Notes: a model not told the origin generated them from the sequence alone. A stretch of DNA of 64,000 bases from Rhodeus uyekii (GCA_037043235.1 JAWRVZ010000282.1:310001-374000), one strand, 5' to 3'. Positions 9,960-21,458 are shown, counted from the first letter of the stretch. Program-made: numbers and translations.

Positions 9960-12211
9960 TGTGTGGCAGCCTGCTAGGTTTTGGAATGGAGCCAGTTTGC
10001 TCCCTTGAATCCCTTCAAACTCAGAAATATGTACAGTAAATATCTCCACTAGATTTCGCACCACTCTGGTTCAAAACAGCTAAACAATTTCTCTTATCTT
10101 TTCATCATGACTTGTTCTCAGCTTGCTCTTAAACTCCTGCCGCCGTGAAGTTCCACTCGTAGGTGGATGCTCTTATCCATTTACTGTCTTTGATTTACAG
10201 TTCCCATCCACTTCCATAAGCCCACTCTATTCATTCAATATCTCTTCTGCTATTTTACATGCCTATAGATCGAGGCATGGAAATATTATTTTCTGTGACT
10301 GTTATCACCGAATGCAATAATTCAATTTCTGACACCAAATCATCAACACGATCAGCGTGTATCTCGGAGGTGTGTCGGGGATCGAAATGCATCGGGATGT
10401 GAATGATTTGAAAGGAAAAACCCTTCAAAAGTGGAATGAGGATTGAGAGTGGGATAGCTGGCTGATGACAGCCAGGGGGGCTTTTTCCGACAGGCTGATC
10501 TCTCTCATTCATCATCATTTAGCTTTTTAATGGTCTGACAGCTCTGGCAACGCTGAGGAACTGCTGTGTCGCTCTCTCTGTCCCTCTGTCTCACTCATGG
10601 GCCTCCAACTGTTGTCGCAGTGTCGCTCGATCCCCCTCCGCAGATGCCATGCTGGCCTGTTTCCCGTTGGCACGGAGGGGCCAGATTGGTACCGGGATCA
10701 ACTCCAAGCTGTCAGAGATCTGCCTCAGATCCAGGAAACTGTAACAGGGCAGTTGCAACTGACAAATATATTTTGTGAGTCGGAGAAGAAGGATTTATGT
10801 CAGAAAGTTATTTTGTTTCAAATGTGTATCATGGTGAGCTTGAGTTTTTGCGATCTGTGATCTGTCACAACTTGTACTAAAAAAGAGATTTCATTGGCAA
10901 CAATGTAATTATGTAGAGATAATTGAATCTTTTTGCCTCAAATTGTCTCCTGCACACTCACCCTCACAAGTGTTTTGTTTGGTAGCTCTCACAAAACAAA
11001 CTGTGTTCAAGTTTGAAAGAAGGGATTTGAGACAAAGCCGATACTGAAATGCAACTACTGAGCTATGAACGAGCAGCATCTGAGCTATGAACTTGTCTCC
11101 TTGGTTGGAATCTTGAGATGGAGTATGAAAACCCATTCATATTTTGAAAATAAAAATGCTATGATATAATAACTTTTTTTTCACCAGAACCTAACATTCC
11201 TTAGTCCATGGTCCTTTGACCTTAATGTGAAAACCCTTGCATTACAGAACTGATGCTGCTGCCATTTGCTGAGCTTTTTGACTAAAATGGAAGCTGTCTA
11301 GACATCAACATTCTTTCTCGCACTTATAGACTCTGGCTCTTTAGAAAAGAAGAGCACTTCTGAGAAAGTACAACATTAAGTCCTATTTTGTGTTTGCTTG
11401 AAGCCATGAGGCAAACCTGGAAAAATCTGAGACTAAACTCTGACCTGAAAGCAAAGTGCTCTATTCAGCCAAAATCACATGAATACAAACACTGAGGGAC
11501 GATTCCTATCATCAAATAATGGTTGAGACAGCATCAATGAAGGCAGGACTTGTAGAATATAATCTGCACTGAATCCACAAACATTATGTTGCAGCTTGTA
11601 TACACCTGAAGAGAGCAATGTGATATTTCTCTGAGATTGAAGGGAGTCTCTGGTAGGGGTCTTATTACCCAGCACTATACCCTTTTTCTTTTCTGTAAAG
11701 TGGAGTGTTAATCCTGACTCACCAATGGTTTTACAGGCCTTTGTTTAATGAACCTTAGCAATACATTGTAGGTGGAAAGTTCACTTGCATGACTTCAAGT
11801 AAGACAGCCTCCTTACTTCCTCAAGCACATATGTTCCTGTGGTTGTCTTTTGTTAAAACAGAGGTGACGTTCATCTGTGAAAGCAAATGCCATGTCTTAT
11901 ATTACAAGAAGGAACACAGTTGCAAAAGCAATAATGGGATGGGTGGTAACTTGAAATGTCTTGTGTAAAAGTGCCTTTGTACAATAGTTTGTAAAGTTCT
12001 TACCTGAAATCATATCATCTAGTAACCTGCTTATACTTTTGGAAGACAAGACACATTCCTGCAGGGTTTATGATTTGAGATTACTAGAAACTTCTGGTGA
12101 GTGGGCTCTTTTGACTTGGTCAGTAGACAACCACCAGCAACACATATAAATTAAATGGAAAATTTGCAACAAAAACATTTAGAACATATATCTATCTATC
12201 ATCATATCTAT
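9960..12211. other. Gene-free stretch, possibly older unique sequence
   Basis: No convincing gene, LTR or transposon end is recognised. The frames here are short and lack familiar motifs. The segments near 10330-10560 and 10590-10800 are less AT-rich and not obviously repetitive. They could be conserved non-coding DNA, but that cannot be tested from one sequence. Confidence 0.35.
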
Positions 12212-12216
12212 CTACC

Positions 12217-13236
12217 TGTCAGGGTTCTGTCACTTCAGTTTGGGTTTCTAGTGTGTTGGTTGACAGAGCTCTGAATCTGCCCCTTTGTCATGTCTTGTGA
12301 TTGTGTAACCCCGCCCATCTTGTTCCCTCGTTTCCCTTAATTGATCCCAGCTGTTTCTGCTTGTTACTGTTCCTCATGTGTTGCCTATTTAATCCCAGTG
12401 TGTTTGCTGTCTTGTGTCACGTCACCTCACCTCACCTCACGTCACCTCACGTCACCTCACGTCACCTCACGTCACCTCACGTCACCTCACGTCACCTCAC
12501 GTCACCTCACGTCACCTCACGTCACCTCACGTCACCTCACGTCACCTCACGTCACCTCACGTCACCTCACGTCACCTCACGTCACCTCACGTCACCTCAC
12601 GTCACCTCACGTCACCTCACCTCACGTCACCTCACGTCACCTCACCTCACGTCACCTCACGTCACCTCACGTCACGTCACGTCACGTCACCTCACGTCAC
12701 CTCACGTCACCTCACGTCACCTCACGTCACCTCACGTCACCTCTATTTATACAGCGCTTTTTACAATGCAGATTGGTTCCAATGCAATTGGTTACAATGC
12801 AAGTTTCCCCAACTGAGCAAGCCATAGGCGACAGCGGCAAGGAACCAAAACTCTAGCAGGTGACGGAAAGAATGAATGAAGAACGGAATGGAGGAAAAAC
12901 CTTGGGAGAAACTAGGCTCAGTTTGGGGACCAGTTCTCCTCTAGCCAACAGCCAAACAGTACATGATTATTATATTGACAACAATTCAAGTCTAATATTA
13001 AGTCCAATTTGGTCCGGTCAAATCATTGTCATTCTGGATGTTTCTTCGTTCATTGTCTCCCTGGTTCCTGATTCTCTGCCTTGCCCTCCGGTTTGTTTGT
13101 GTTCATGTTGAATGTCTTGTCGTCTTGTTAGTTATCGCCATTGTGGGTATTTCTTTTGTGTGTTTATATTCCTTTTTTATTATAATAAACCTCCTTCACC
13201 CTGCATCTTGAGTCCTCTCTTTATCATTCTGTGACA
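12217..13236 (+). mobile_element. Solo LTR with internal repeat expansion
   Basis: It begins TGTCAGGGTTC and ends TTCTGTGACA, flanked by the 5 bp duplication CTACC (12212-12216 and 13237-13241). The outer parts resemble the LTR of the element at 31087-33241 (minus strand), for example the ttaattgatcccagctg-like and tttgctgtct motifs, so it is a related gypsy-type family. AATAAA lies near 13184. A pentamer minisatellite (12416-12742) and an inserted generic fish repeat (about 12743-13015, beginning ctatttatacagcgcttttt) enlarge it to 1020 bp. Confidence 0.88.
12416..12742. repeat. Pentamer minisatellite, gtcac/ctcac
   Basis: About 65 tandem pentamers, each gtcac or ctcac, mostly alternating to give a 10 bp period, with runs such as ctcac x3 near the start and gtcac x4 near 12671. 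The flanking LTR text (gtgtcacgtca) contains the seed motif, so the array probably arose by expansion of LTR sequence. All three plus frames stay open through it, giving spurious TSPHVTSRHL-type proteins. Confidence 0.95.
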
Positions 13237-13329
13237 CTACCTACATCCCTCTGTCATATGGATTTTGCACAAAACAATATTTTGGCATGTTTCACCGTCA
13301 TAAGCAAGATTATCCAACAAGCAAAAGGA

Positions 13330-13480
13330 GGTAACACTTTATTCTACAGTGTCCTTTATTCATGTTACATGCAACTAACCCTAAAAATAAACCTTATCCT
13401 TAGAAATAGTAGTCACTTTATTACTCAGAACTTAAAAATATGGTTATACTATAACAAGGACACCTTAAAATGAAGTGTAA
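13330..13480. mobile_element. Small MITE with about 25 bp imperfect inverted ends
   Basis: The left end ggtaacactttattctacag and the right end (complement of aaaatgaagtgtaatg) are imperfect inverted copies, and gtgtcc/ggacac mark the inner limits. Short, non-coding and AT-rich, consistent with a miniature DNA transposon. No target duplication was fixed. Confidence 0.55.
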
Positions 13481-13483
13481 TGA

Positions 13484-14790
13484 TTTTTCAACCATCAAAT
13501 TTCAAACCATCTGAGAGCTGAGGATTATTTGCATTCAGATTTTTAAAGCATGTCTCTGCTTGACTACACATTTATCCTGTAATATCCTGTCAGCTGAGCT
13601 TGGAATGATTGTGACCTCACAAAGTCAAAACGCCTTTTCGATGCATTTTGATGACTATGTTTTTGCCTAGTCTCGAGGGAAAAAGGGAAGAAGAATATTG
13701 CAAGTGCAGTCTGGCATTCACTGCCATGGAGTTGTGATTTAAATGTCACCTTAGTGAAAACTCTATACATTTAAATTTCATATCTTTTCATTTTGACTCT
13801 CATTAACGCATTAAAGATTTTTTGATGGTCGTCATTGAAGCATTTGATGGTGAACTGCATCTTTAAGGAGTTGTAGCAGGTCAGATGATTAAAGCTGACA
13901 TTAAAAACATTCCTGTGTTCAGCAGCAGAGGGGGAAATGTAATGTAGCAATTCAGCATCTAGGGCTGCAATCAACTGATGTCTGTTTGAATAGATGATGT
14001 GCTGACCAGCGTAAAACAACAGTGCTCTTTTATAAAATGGGTGTTTTGTCATCATTTCCTCACTGTCGTGTTGTTCTGAACCTGTACGCTATTATTTATT
14101 TATTTATATTGTAGAATGCAAAAGCAGAATTGTTAATATTCTTTATTTAGCATTCACAACTTATAATTCAGAGGATTACTTGAAAATAACTGGGTGCTTT
14201 AGTTTGTGTTGTTTCAAAATATAATGTTTAATGGTGCTTCATGGCTTGTCATAGTTTTTCCCATCTAATGGGAAAATTGTGTGTATTGGAGAGAGTTGAT
14301 CTTATTTTCAAGCTCAAATTATTCTTGGTGAACAGACTGAGATTGACTCAAGCTGTCGTGGAGTTTTCTCCTCAGGGGTCACTTACTTACCGTTTACCAC
14401 ATCTTCTTCCGCCATCAGCACGACCTTAATCAAGAGCAGTACAGGACCTGCCAGGACCGCAACACTGTGTTTGCAGTCATTGATAAGCCATTTGTACTCC
14501 ACCTCTATGTTTCAAATTGCTGGACAGACTGAAGCTCCACCCACCAAATGCAGATGTTACATATTCCAGTCTTCCAGCAGAAGGAGCTGGATGAAAATGT
14601 TTTAATGATATCAATCTAAAGTCTGACTAGCTTGGAATATAGAAAGCTTTTTTTTTTTCTTTTTTTTCTGTCACCTGATTTGAGTTTGGGTTCCTTGCCA
14701 CTAGTGTCACATTTGGCTTGCTAAGTTGGGGTTTAAAAAACATATTATTCATACGTTTTAACAGCAGTGTGTGTTTTAACATACTTTACA
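13484..14790. other. Gene-free AT-rich stretch
   Basis: No gene or clear transposon end. A T-rich run lies near 14649-14668. Short frames here have no recognisable motif. Confidence 0.4.
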
Positions 14791-14797
14791 TACTCAG

Positions 14798-15207
14798 TGT
14801 TATGAATATGAGCTCCGAGGGTCCCCCCCCCCCCCCTCTGGCCACTGGAGGGAGCGCTCACACATATACTGACACACACACACACTACAATTCCCATGAT
14901 GCCGTTCATTGGACTGATTATCACCACCCCAGCTGTTACTCATTCACAGAGAGTATTTAAACCTGGTTACCCAGAAGCTCAGGGCAAAGTCTTGTTTTGC
15001 TATTGCTCACATTTCTTAGTGGTTGTATCTTGCCTGTTGTTCTGTTTCTGACCTTGCTGTTACCCGTTACCAAATCTGTCTGCCTGCCCTAACTTTTGTC
15101 TGGATTATCTTTTTTGAATGTTCCCTGCCTTTCTTGACTATCTGCCTGTACGACCATTCTTACTAAAGACACGCATTTGGATTTCTGCCTGAGTCCCTTC
15201 CGTTACA
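14798..15207 (+). mobile_element. Solo LTR (410 bp), TSD CTCAG
   Basis: It starts TGTTATGAATATGAGCTCC and ends CTTCCGTTACA. The 5 bp duplication CTCAG lies at 14793-14797 and 15208-15212. A C run near 14823-14836 and a short CA repeat follow its start. The same family appears in reverse at 35360-35870, sharing the ttatgaatatgagctc and cacacatatactgacac blocks. Confidence 0.9.
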
Positions 15208-15334
15208 CTCAGATTGTATTACTGTACAAGTAAAATAAGTTGAATCAGTGTAATAAGGACTGTTTTAGTACAATAAACTAAAGCTCAATATATGACATGC
15301 TGCTGTTACGAACTGTCAGACCTGTTAAGATAAT

Positions 15335-15564
15335 AATAATTAGTTATATTTATATGGCGCTTTTCCAGCTCAAAGCGCTTGCATAGAATGGGGGGGGGGG
15401 AGTCTCCTCAACCACCACCAATGTGCAGCATTCACCTGGATGACGCGACGGCAGCCATATTGTACCAGAACACTCACCACACATCAGCTTAATGGTGGAG
15501 AGGAGACAGAGTGATGAAGCCAATTAGAGTATAGGGTGATTAGGAGGAGATTTGGCCATCCAAA
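15335..15564 (+). repeat. Generic fish interspersed repeat, tail fragment
   Basis: Text of the tatttatatggcgcttttcc type followed by a G run and agtctcctcaaccaccacca, which I recognise as a very common teleost interspersed repeat. I cannot assign the family. It ends at the pogo-like element starting at 15567. Confidence 0.5.
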
Positions 15565-16285
15565 TACAGTGGAGAGAATTATCTCGAGTCACGGTTAGCT
15601 CGCCAATCCTATTATGTTGACAAACTCCCTATTTGTTTTAGTATTTTTGATTCTTTAATGTCGATTCCTTAATGTCACCGAACACTAATATCTCAAGCAA
15701 ATATCTCGGACAAAGTCGTCACTTCACATAGTTATCTTGTGACTAATGAGTGTACCTAGGTCACTGCACATGCGCTGAGTTTGCGTTGCACGTGGATCGC
15801 GGTCCTGGTCGCTCTGTCAGTGACGCTTTTCTCAAAGTGCCGCACAGGACTCTCTGAAGTGAAAGCACATTCACGTTCTTGCGAAAGCTGCCATGGGTCC
15901 CCCCCCCATCCCAAAGCCTCATCCGCTTCTGTGTGGACATAAAGCACGCCTTCTCTGATTTGATTGGTTTTCTCAAATATTTTGACATTGGTCAGTAACG
16001 AACGTTAACGACCAATGAGTATAAGGCTTAGATGAACGAACACATACACAAACACATCCTGCTTCTGTTCTGAAGCGCTATGCTCAGCGCCGCTGAGGGA
16101 ACACTGTTATTAAAAGACGGGACGAAGCCGAATTTGTTGAGAAAGCATATTAGAAAACGCAAGAAAGTATGCAATCTAGTACAGCGTGATGACCTCACGA
16201 ATATGTTACGACTGTTTACGCTGTGAGCGAAATTGATTTTGCAATGTTTGAGAATATAATTAAAGGTTTGTGTCGAGAATCAAAG

Positions 16286-16713
16286 TGTCACAAATACGGT
16301 CTCTGTGGTCCCCTCTGATCACCACCAGAGGGCTCCCTCACCCGAATACTAACCCTCAGGACTCCATTGCCCATAAACCCTTGCTGGACTCTGATTACCC
16401 TTCCACCTGAAATCACTCTTACAAGCTATAAACTCTCACTCTCCCATCTCCTCAGTGCGAAGTTTTGTTCTGCCTTGTCTGACATCTCTGAGCGTTTATC
16501 CTGTGATTACTCTGATTCTTGTGCATTACCTCGGACTGTTTATATCGTTTATGACCCCTTGCTGCCTGCCCTGAATTCTGCCTGCCTTATCGTTTTCGTC
16601 TCTGCCTTGTCTCTGATCTTCTGTTGCTGGTGCTTGACCCCTGCCTGTCTGACTACGATTATTCTTAATAAAGAGCTGCAAATGGATCCTACTGCCTCCG
16701 ACCCTGCGTTACA
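16286..16713 (+). repeat. 5' LTR of the chromovirus
   Basis: 428 bp, TGTCACAAATACGG to CTGCGTTACA, with AATAAA at 16667-16672. The Gag initiator ATG (16682) lies inside it, 31 bp before its end. The base after the LTR begins gaaaacttcgccac, which is not the usual TGG-starting tRNA primer site. Confidence 0.95.
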
Positions 16714-19700
16714 GAAAACTTCGCCACACCACGATCCAGCGGCTATCTATCAGTTATCCTCCGAGGTCTCGACTCAAGCGGGTGTCCTGGCAACCCACCA
16801 ACAACAGCTGGAGCGGCTAACATCCATCACGGAAGAACTGGTAAAGGCTGTCCGCAGTCTGCAGCCAGCTAGTGCGGAAGCAAGCTCACCAGTTCCCCCA
16901 TCTTCCACCAGTGTCACACCTGTAGTGTCCACCGCAAGCCCGCGACTCGCTTTCCCGGAGAAGTATGACGGCTCCCCCTCGAAGTGTAAGGGATTTCTGC
17001 TACAGTGCTCTCTATTCGTGTCTCAACAGCCTACCCTTTATCCCACCGAGGAGAGTCGTATATCATTTGTTTGTTCCCTGCTGACTGGTAAAGCTCTGGA
17101 ATGGGCAACCGCGGTCTGGAAGGATGGGCAACCGATGGTTGCAACATTCAGTGGCTTCCTGAAGAGGTTTCGGGAGATTTTTGAGCATGCCGAGGGCGGA
17201 AAGGATGCTGGAGAACAACTATTAGCACTTCGTCAAGGAGGTCAAACCGCCGCTGACTATGCTCTCTCCTTCCGCACTCTCGCGGCCCAAACAGTGTGGG
17301 TAGAGGATACCCTTAAGCTACTGTTTCGAAAGGGACTGAACACCGAATTACAGTCCGAACTCGCCTGCCGCGATGATGGGAAGGATTTGGAACAGTTCAT
17401 TGAACTTGCCATTCGGGTTGACAACCTGATTCGCTCAAGACGGCCGAACCGGAACCCCCGGACCCCATTTTCCGCAGTTTCAACGTCATCTGAGCCTGAG
17501 CCCATGCAGATCGGATACACTCATCTACCTGCAGAGGAGAGGGAACGACGAATTCGACAAAGATTATGTTTGTATTGTGGCCAACCAGGTCATATGAGAG
17601 CAACATGCCCAATTCGGCCCACGTCTAAAGACCCTACTGCGGTGAGTGTCCCAAGTCCTTCTTCCTCCAGTACTGTTATTCCTGTAATGCTGTCTTTCAA
17701 CCAGAACTGTATTGAATCCGAAGCCATGATAGACTCTGGGGCAGCAGACAACTTCATTGATTCAGAGTTTGTAAAAGTACACAGGATTCCTCTGATCCCA
17801 TGTCAATCTGTGTTAACAGTGGCAGCGCTCGACGGGCGCCCCCTAGGGACCGGCAAGGTTCACTTCAGTACCAGGAAGGTGTCCTTGCAAATTGGGGCAT
17901 TACACACGGAAACCACCCAGTTCTTTGTCATTAAGACACCACAACATCCCATCATTCTCGGATTGCCCTGGCTTCGCTTGCATAACCCACACATCTCCTG
18001 GGAAGAGAATCAAATCGTGCATTGGTCAGAGTCATGTAAAATAAACTGCCTCCCTGTGTCCCCAGTCAAGAAAACCGCTCCTTCTTCATCACAGACTCCA
18101 TCTTCATCACACACATCTGCTAACATCAAGACCTCAATACCGCCTGAATACCAAGATCTCCATGAGGCTTTCAGCAAGTCCAGGGCTGCTCAATTACCTC
18201 CTCATCGTTCCAGTGATTGTGCAATCAACCTACTCCCAGGTACTACTCCCCCTAAAGGCAGAATTTTTCCCTTATCGCAACCAGAGTCTGAAGCCATGAA
18301 AGATTATATAGAGGAGGAATTATCCAAGGGATTTATCCAACCATCCACGTCCCCGGCTTCTGCAGGATTCTTCTTTGTGAAGAAGAAAGATGGCGGCTTA
18401 CGTCCTTGCATAGACTACCGGGGCCTGAATGAAATCACAGTGAAATTCCGGTACCCTCTGCCTTTAGTACCCTCAGCTCTTGAACAATTACGCTCAGCAA
18501 AATATTTCACAAAATTGGACCTAAGAAGTGCTTACAATCTCATCCGTATCCGAGAGGGGGACGAGTGGAAGACGGCCTTCTCCACCACTACCGGGCACTA
18601 CGAATACAGGGTCATGCCATTCGGATTGGCTAACAGTCCATCAGTCTTTCAAGCTTTTGTCAACGACATCTTCCGAGATCTGCTCAACAATGGAGTCATC
18701 GTATACATAGATGACATTCTCGTTTACTCTACAACCCGGGAGGAGCACATCACCCACGTACGCACCATTCTGAAGAGACTTATCGATCACCATCTCTATG
18801 CTAAGGCAGAAAAATGTGAGTTCCATCAAACATCCATCTCATTCTTGGGTTACATCATCAGCTCCGAGGGGGTCGCCATGGATGACACTAAGGTACAGGC
18901 AGTACTACACTGGCCTCAACCATCATCCATCAAGGAATTACAAAGATTTTTGGGGTTTGCAAACTTCTATAGACGTTTCATCAGGAATTTCAGTACCATT
19001 GCATCACCGCTGACTTCCATGCTCAAGAAGGGAGGCGGTCGACTATCCTGGTCTGCTGCTGCCGAGCGGGCCTTCCAAAACTTAAAGGAACAATTCACCA
19101 CTGCTCCCATCTTGCATCATCCCGATCCTGGAAAGGAGTTTGTCGTTGAGGTGGATGCTTCTAACACGGGCATTGGAGCAGTGCTATCCCAGAGACACGG
19201 CACCCCGCCTAAGCTCTTTCCGTGTGCATATTACTCAAGGAAACTCACCGCTGCGGAACAGAACTATGATGTTGGGGACCGAGAGCTCCTTGCCATGAAG
19301 GCAGCTTTTGAACAATGGCGCCATTGGCTGGAGGGAAGTCAACAACCATTTCTGGTTCTAACTGACCATCGGAATCTGGAATATCTGCGATCTGCCAAGA
19401 GACTCAATCCACGACAGGCAAGATGGGCACTCTTCTTTACCAGATTTCAGTTCACCGTGTCCTATCGACCCGGTTCGAAGAATGTCAAAGCGGATGCTCT
19501 CTCACGTCAACATGAATCCTCCCAGTTGCCACCCACTAACGAACCCATTCTCCCTTCGACACTCATTCTAGCTCCCATACAATGGGACATCATGACAGAA
19601 ATCTCAAATGCTCAGAATTCAGAACCAACACCACCCGAGTGTCCTCCAGATCGCATTTATGTACCAACAACCTTGCGTAAGAGAGTAATTCAACTGGTCC

Positions 19701-21097
19701 ATGAATTTCAAAGCTCAGGTCATCCTGGAATCGCAGCGACCAACCAACTTGTCTGCAACAGGTTCTGGTGGCCTTCCATGCTCACCGACGTCATCACCTT
19801 CATACACGCCTGCACCATCTGTCAGACATCCAAAGCCTCTCATCAAGTTCCTGCCGGTCTACTCCAGCCCCTTCCCATACCTCAACGACCGTGGTCACAC
19901 ATTGCCATAGACTTTATCACAGATCTTCCCAGCTCTCAAGGTAATACCACCATACTGACCGTGGTTGATCGGTTTTCAAAGGCCTGTCGCTTCATTCCTC
20001 TACCCAAATTACCCACAGCCTTGGAGACAGCGGAATGTTTATGCAATTGGGTATTCCGGCTTTACGGTCTTCCAGAGGATATAGTCTCAGACCGTGGTCC
20101 ACAGTTCACCTCGCGCTTATGGAAAGCCTTCTTCCAACATCTCAACGTCAACGTCAGCCTTACGTCAGGTTACCACCCCCAAGCCAATGGACAGGTGGAG
20201 CGTCTCAACCAAGAACTTACTCGCTACCTCAGGTCATACTGCCATAAAAACCAGACAGATTGGAGTCGTTTCTTGTTCTGGGCTGAGTACGCCCAAAACT
20301 CTCTACGCAAGCCCTCTACTACACTAACTCCATTCCAATGTGTGCTGGGATACCAACCCCCTCTATTTCCCTGGTCGGGCGACCCATCAGAACTACCCTC
20401 TGTTAATGACTGGCTCCAGAGGAGTGAGAATGTGTGGGATGAGGCACATGTGCACCTTCAAAGAGCTGTTCGACGTCAGAAGGTACAAGCAGATCGCCGT
20501 CGTCGCCCTCATCCGGATTACCAATCGGGTCAATGGGTCTGGCTATCAACTCGAGATCTCCGACTTCATCTCCCCTGCAAAAAGCTCAGTCCTAGGTACG
20601 TGGGTCCCTTCCAGATTGTTAGACAGATAACCCCTGTGTCCTATCGTTTGGCCCTTCCTTCTAACTACCGTATCTCACCCACTTTCCATGTGTCTCTGCT
20701 TAAGCCCGCAGGTGGTTCGAGAGGAGGGGAGAACCAGGACGAGACCGGTGACCATAGACCCCCTCCCCTGATCATCGAGGGCGAGGAGGCTTATCGAGTA
20801 CACAAGCTTCTGGACTCCAGACGCCGGGGTAGAATGCTACAATACTTGGTGGACTGGGAGGGGTATGGTCCAGAAGAACGATCATGGGTCAATGCGGAGG
20901 ATATCCTCGACCCGAATCTCCTCAATGACTTTCACCAAGCTCACCCTGAGAGACCAGCCCCTCGTCCACGTGGTAGACCCCGGCGTCGACTACATCCTCG
21001 CTTCAGGAGCCGCTCGCAGGGAGGGGGCTCTGTCACAAATACGGTCTCTGTGGTCCCCTCTGATCACCACCAGAGGGCTCCCTCACCCGAATACTAA
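16682..21097 (+). CDS. Gag-Pol polyprotein of chromovirus with chromodomain
   Basis: 1471 residues from the Met at 16682. The same frame is open further upstream through the LTR, to 16367, but that part is LTR sequence. Order: gag with a short coiled-coil (about 22-60) and capsid-like region (about 85-250); CCHC knuckle 296-309 (CLYCGQPGHMRATC); protease DSG at 351-353; reverse transcriptase about 540-760 with YIDD at 675-678; RNase H with D825 and the TDHRNLEYL block; integrase zinc residues about 1007-1047, catalytic D1077, D1137 and E1173 (35 residues between the last two); and a chromodomain about 1361-1420 (YLVDWEGYGPEERSW), which in this group guides integration into chromatin. All key residues are present and no break is seen. 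Gag and Pol are in one frame. The stop (21095-21097) falls 65 bp inside the 3' LTR, so both ends of the coding region overlap LTR sequence. Confidence 0.95.
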   Translation: MDPTASDPALQKTSPHHDPAAIYQLSSEVSTQAGVLATHQQQLERLTSITEELVKAVRSLQPASAEASSPVPPSSTSVTPVVSTASPRLAFPEKYDGSPSKCKGFLLQCSLFVSQQPTLYPTEESRISFVCSLLTGKALEWATAVWKDGQPMVATFSGFLKRFREIFEHAEGGKDAGEQLLALRQGGQTAADYALSFRTLAAQTVWVEDTLKLLFRKGLNTELQSELACRDDGKDLEQFIELAIRVDNLIRSRRPNRNPRTPFSAVSTSSEPEPMQIGYTHLPAEERERRIRQRLCLYCGQPGHMRATCPIRPTSKDPTAVSVPSPSSSSTVIPVMLSFNQNCIESEAMIDSGAADNFIDSEFVKVHRIPLIPCQSVLTVAALDGRPLGTGKVHFSTRKVSLQIGALHTETTQFFVIKTPQHPIILGLPWLRLHNPHISWEENQIVHWSESCKINCLPVSPVKKTAPSSSQTPSSSHTSANIKTSIPPEYQDLHEAFSKSRAAQLPPHRSSDCAINLLPGTTPPKGRIFPLSQPESEAMKDYIEEELSKGFIQPSTSPASAGFFFVKKKDGGLRPCIDYRGLNEITVKFRYPLPLVPSALEQLRSAKYFTKLDLRSAYNLIRIREGDEWKTAFSTTTGHYEYRVMPFGLANSPSVFQAFVNDIFRDLLNNGVIVYIDDILVYSTTREEHITHVRTILKRLIDHHLYAKAEKCEFHQTSISFLGYIISSEGVAMDDTKVQAVLHWPQPSSIKELQRFLGFANFYRRFIRNFSTIASPLTSMLKKGGGRLSWSAAAERAFQNLKEQFTTAPILHHPDPGKEFVVEVDASNTGIGAVLSQRHGTPPKLFPCAYYSRKLTAAEQNYDVGDRELLAMKAAFEQWRHWLEGSQQPFLVLTDHRNLEYLRSAKRLNPRQARWALFFTRFQFTVSYRPGSKNVKADALSRQHESSQLPPTNEPILPSTLILAPIQWDIMTEISNAQNSEPTPPECPPDRIYVPTTLRKRVIQLVHEFQSSGHPGIAATNQLVCNRFWWPSMLTDVITFIHACTICQTSKASHQVPAGLLQPLPIPQRPWSHIAIDFITDLPSSQGNTTILTVVDRFSKACRFIPLPKLPTALETAECLCNWVFRLYGLPEDIVSDRGPQFTSRLWKAFFQHLNVNVSLTSGYHPQANGQVERLNQELTRYLRSYCHKNQTDWSRFLFWAEYAQNSLRKPSTTLTPFQCVLGYQPPLFPWSGDPSELPSVNDWLQRSENVWDEAHVHLQRAVRRQKVQADRRRRPHPDYQSGQWVWLSTRDLRLHLPCKKLSPRYVGPFQIVRQITPVSYRLALPSNYRISPTFHVSLLKPAGGSRGGENQDETGDHRPPPLIIEGEEAYRVHKLLDSRRRGRMLQYLVDWEGYGPEERSWVNAEDILDPNLLNDFHQAHPERPAPRPRGRPRRRLHPRFRSRSQGGGSVTNTVSVVPSDHHQRAPSPEY

Positions 21098-21458
21098 CCC
21101 TCAGGACTCCATTGCCCATAAACCCTTGCTGGACTCTGATTACCCTTCCACCTGAAATCACTCTTACAAGCTATAAACTCTCACTCTCCCATCTCCTCAG
21201 TGCGAAGTTTTGTTCTGCCTTGTCTGACATCTCTGAGCGTTTATCCTGTGATTACTCTGATTCTTGTGCATTACCTCGGACTGTTTATATCGTTTATGAC
21301 CCCTTGCTGCCTGCCCTGAATTCTGCCTGCCTTATCGTTTTCGTCTCTGCCTTGTCTCTGATCTTCTGTTGCTGGTGCTTGACCCCTGCCTGTCTGACTA
21401 CGATTATTCTTAATAAAGAGCTGCAAATGGATCCTACTGCCTCCGACCCTGCGTTACA
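21031..21458 (+). repeat. 3' LTR of the chromovirus
   Basis: 428 bp, no difference from the 5' LTR noticed on reading. It contains the end of the Gag-Pol frame and is followed by the CAAAG duplication. Confidence 0.95.

Larger units (their letters stand above)
16286..21458 (+). mobile_element. Chromovirus (Sushi/Tf1-like Ty3/gypsy), apparently intact
   Basis: A 5173 bp element with two 428 bp LTRs (16286-16713 and 21031-21458) between which I see no difference, and the 5 bp duplication CAAAG at 16281-16285 and 21459-21463. A purine tract (gcagggaggggg, about 21017-21028) precedes the 3' LTR. One long frame encodes Gag-Pol with a C-terminal chromodomain. Identical LTRs and an unbroken frame indicate a very recent insertion, here into a pogo-like element. 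Confidence 0.95.

Noticed and set aside
12301..12856. Three overlapping 137-171 residue frames rich in TSPHVTSRHL
   Set aside because: They are the translations of the gtcac/ctcac minisatellite in all plus frames, not genes.
16367..16681. 105-residue upstream extension of the chromovirus Gag with hydrophobic stretches
   Set aside because: It is LTR sequence in frame by chance and repeats at 21112-21501 in the 3' LTR. The ATG at 16682 is the more plausible start.
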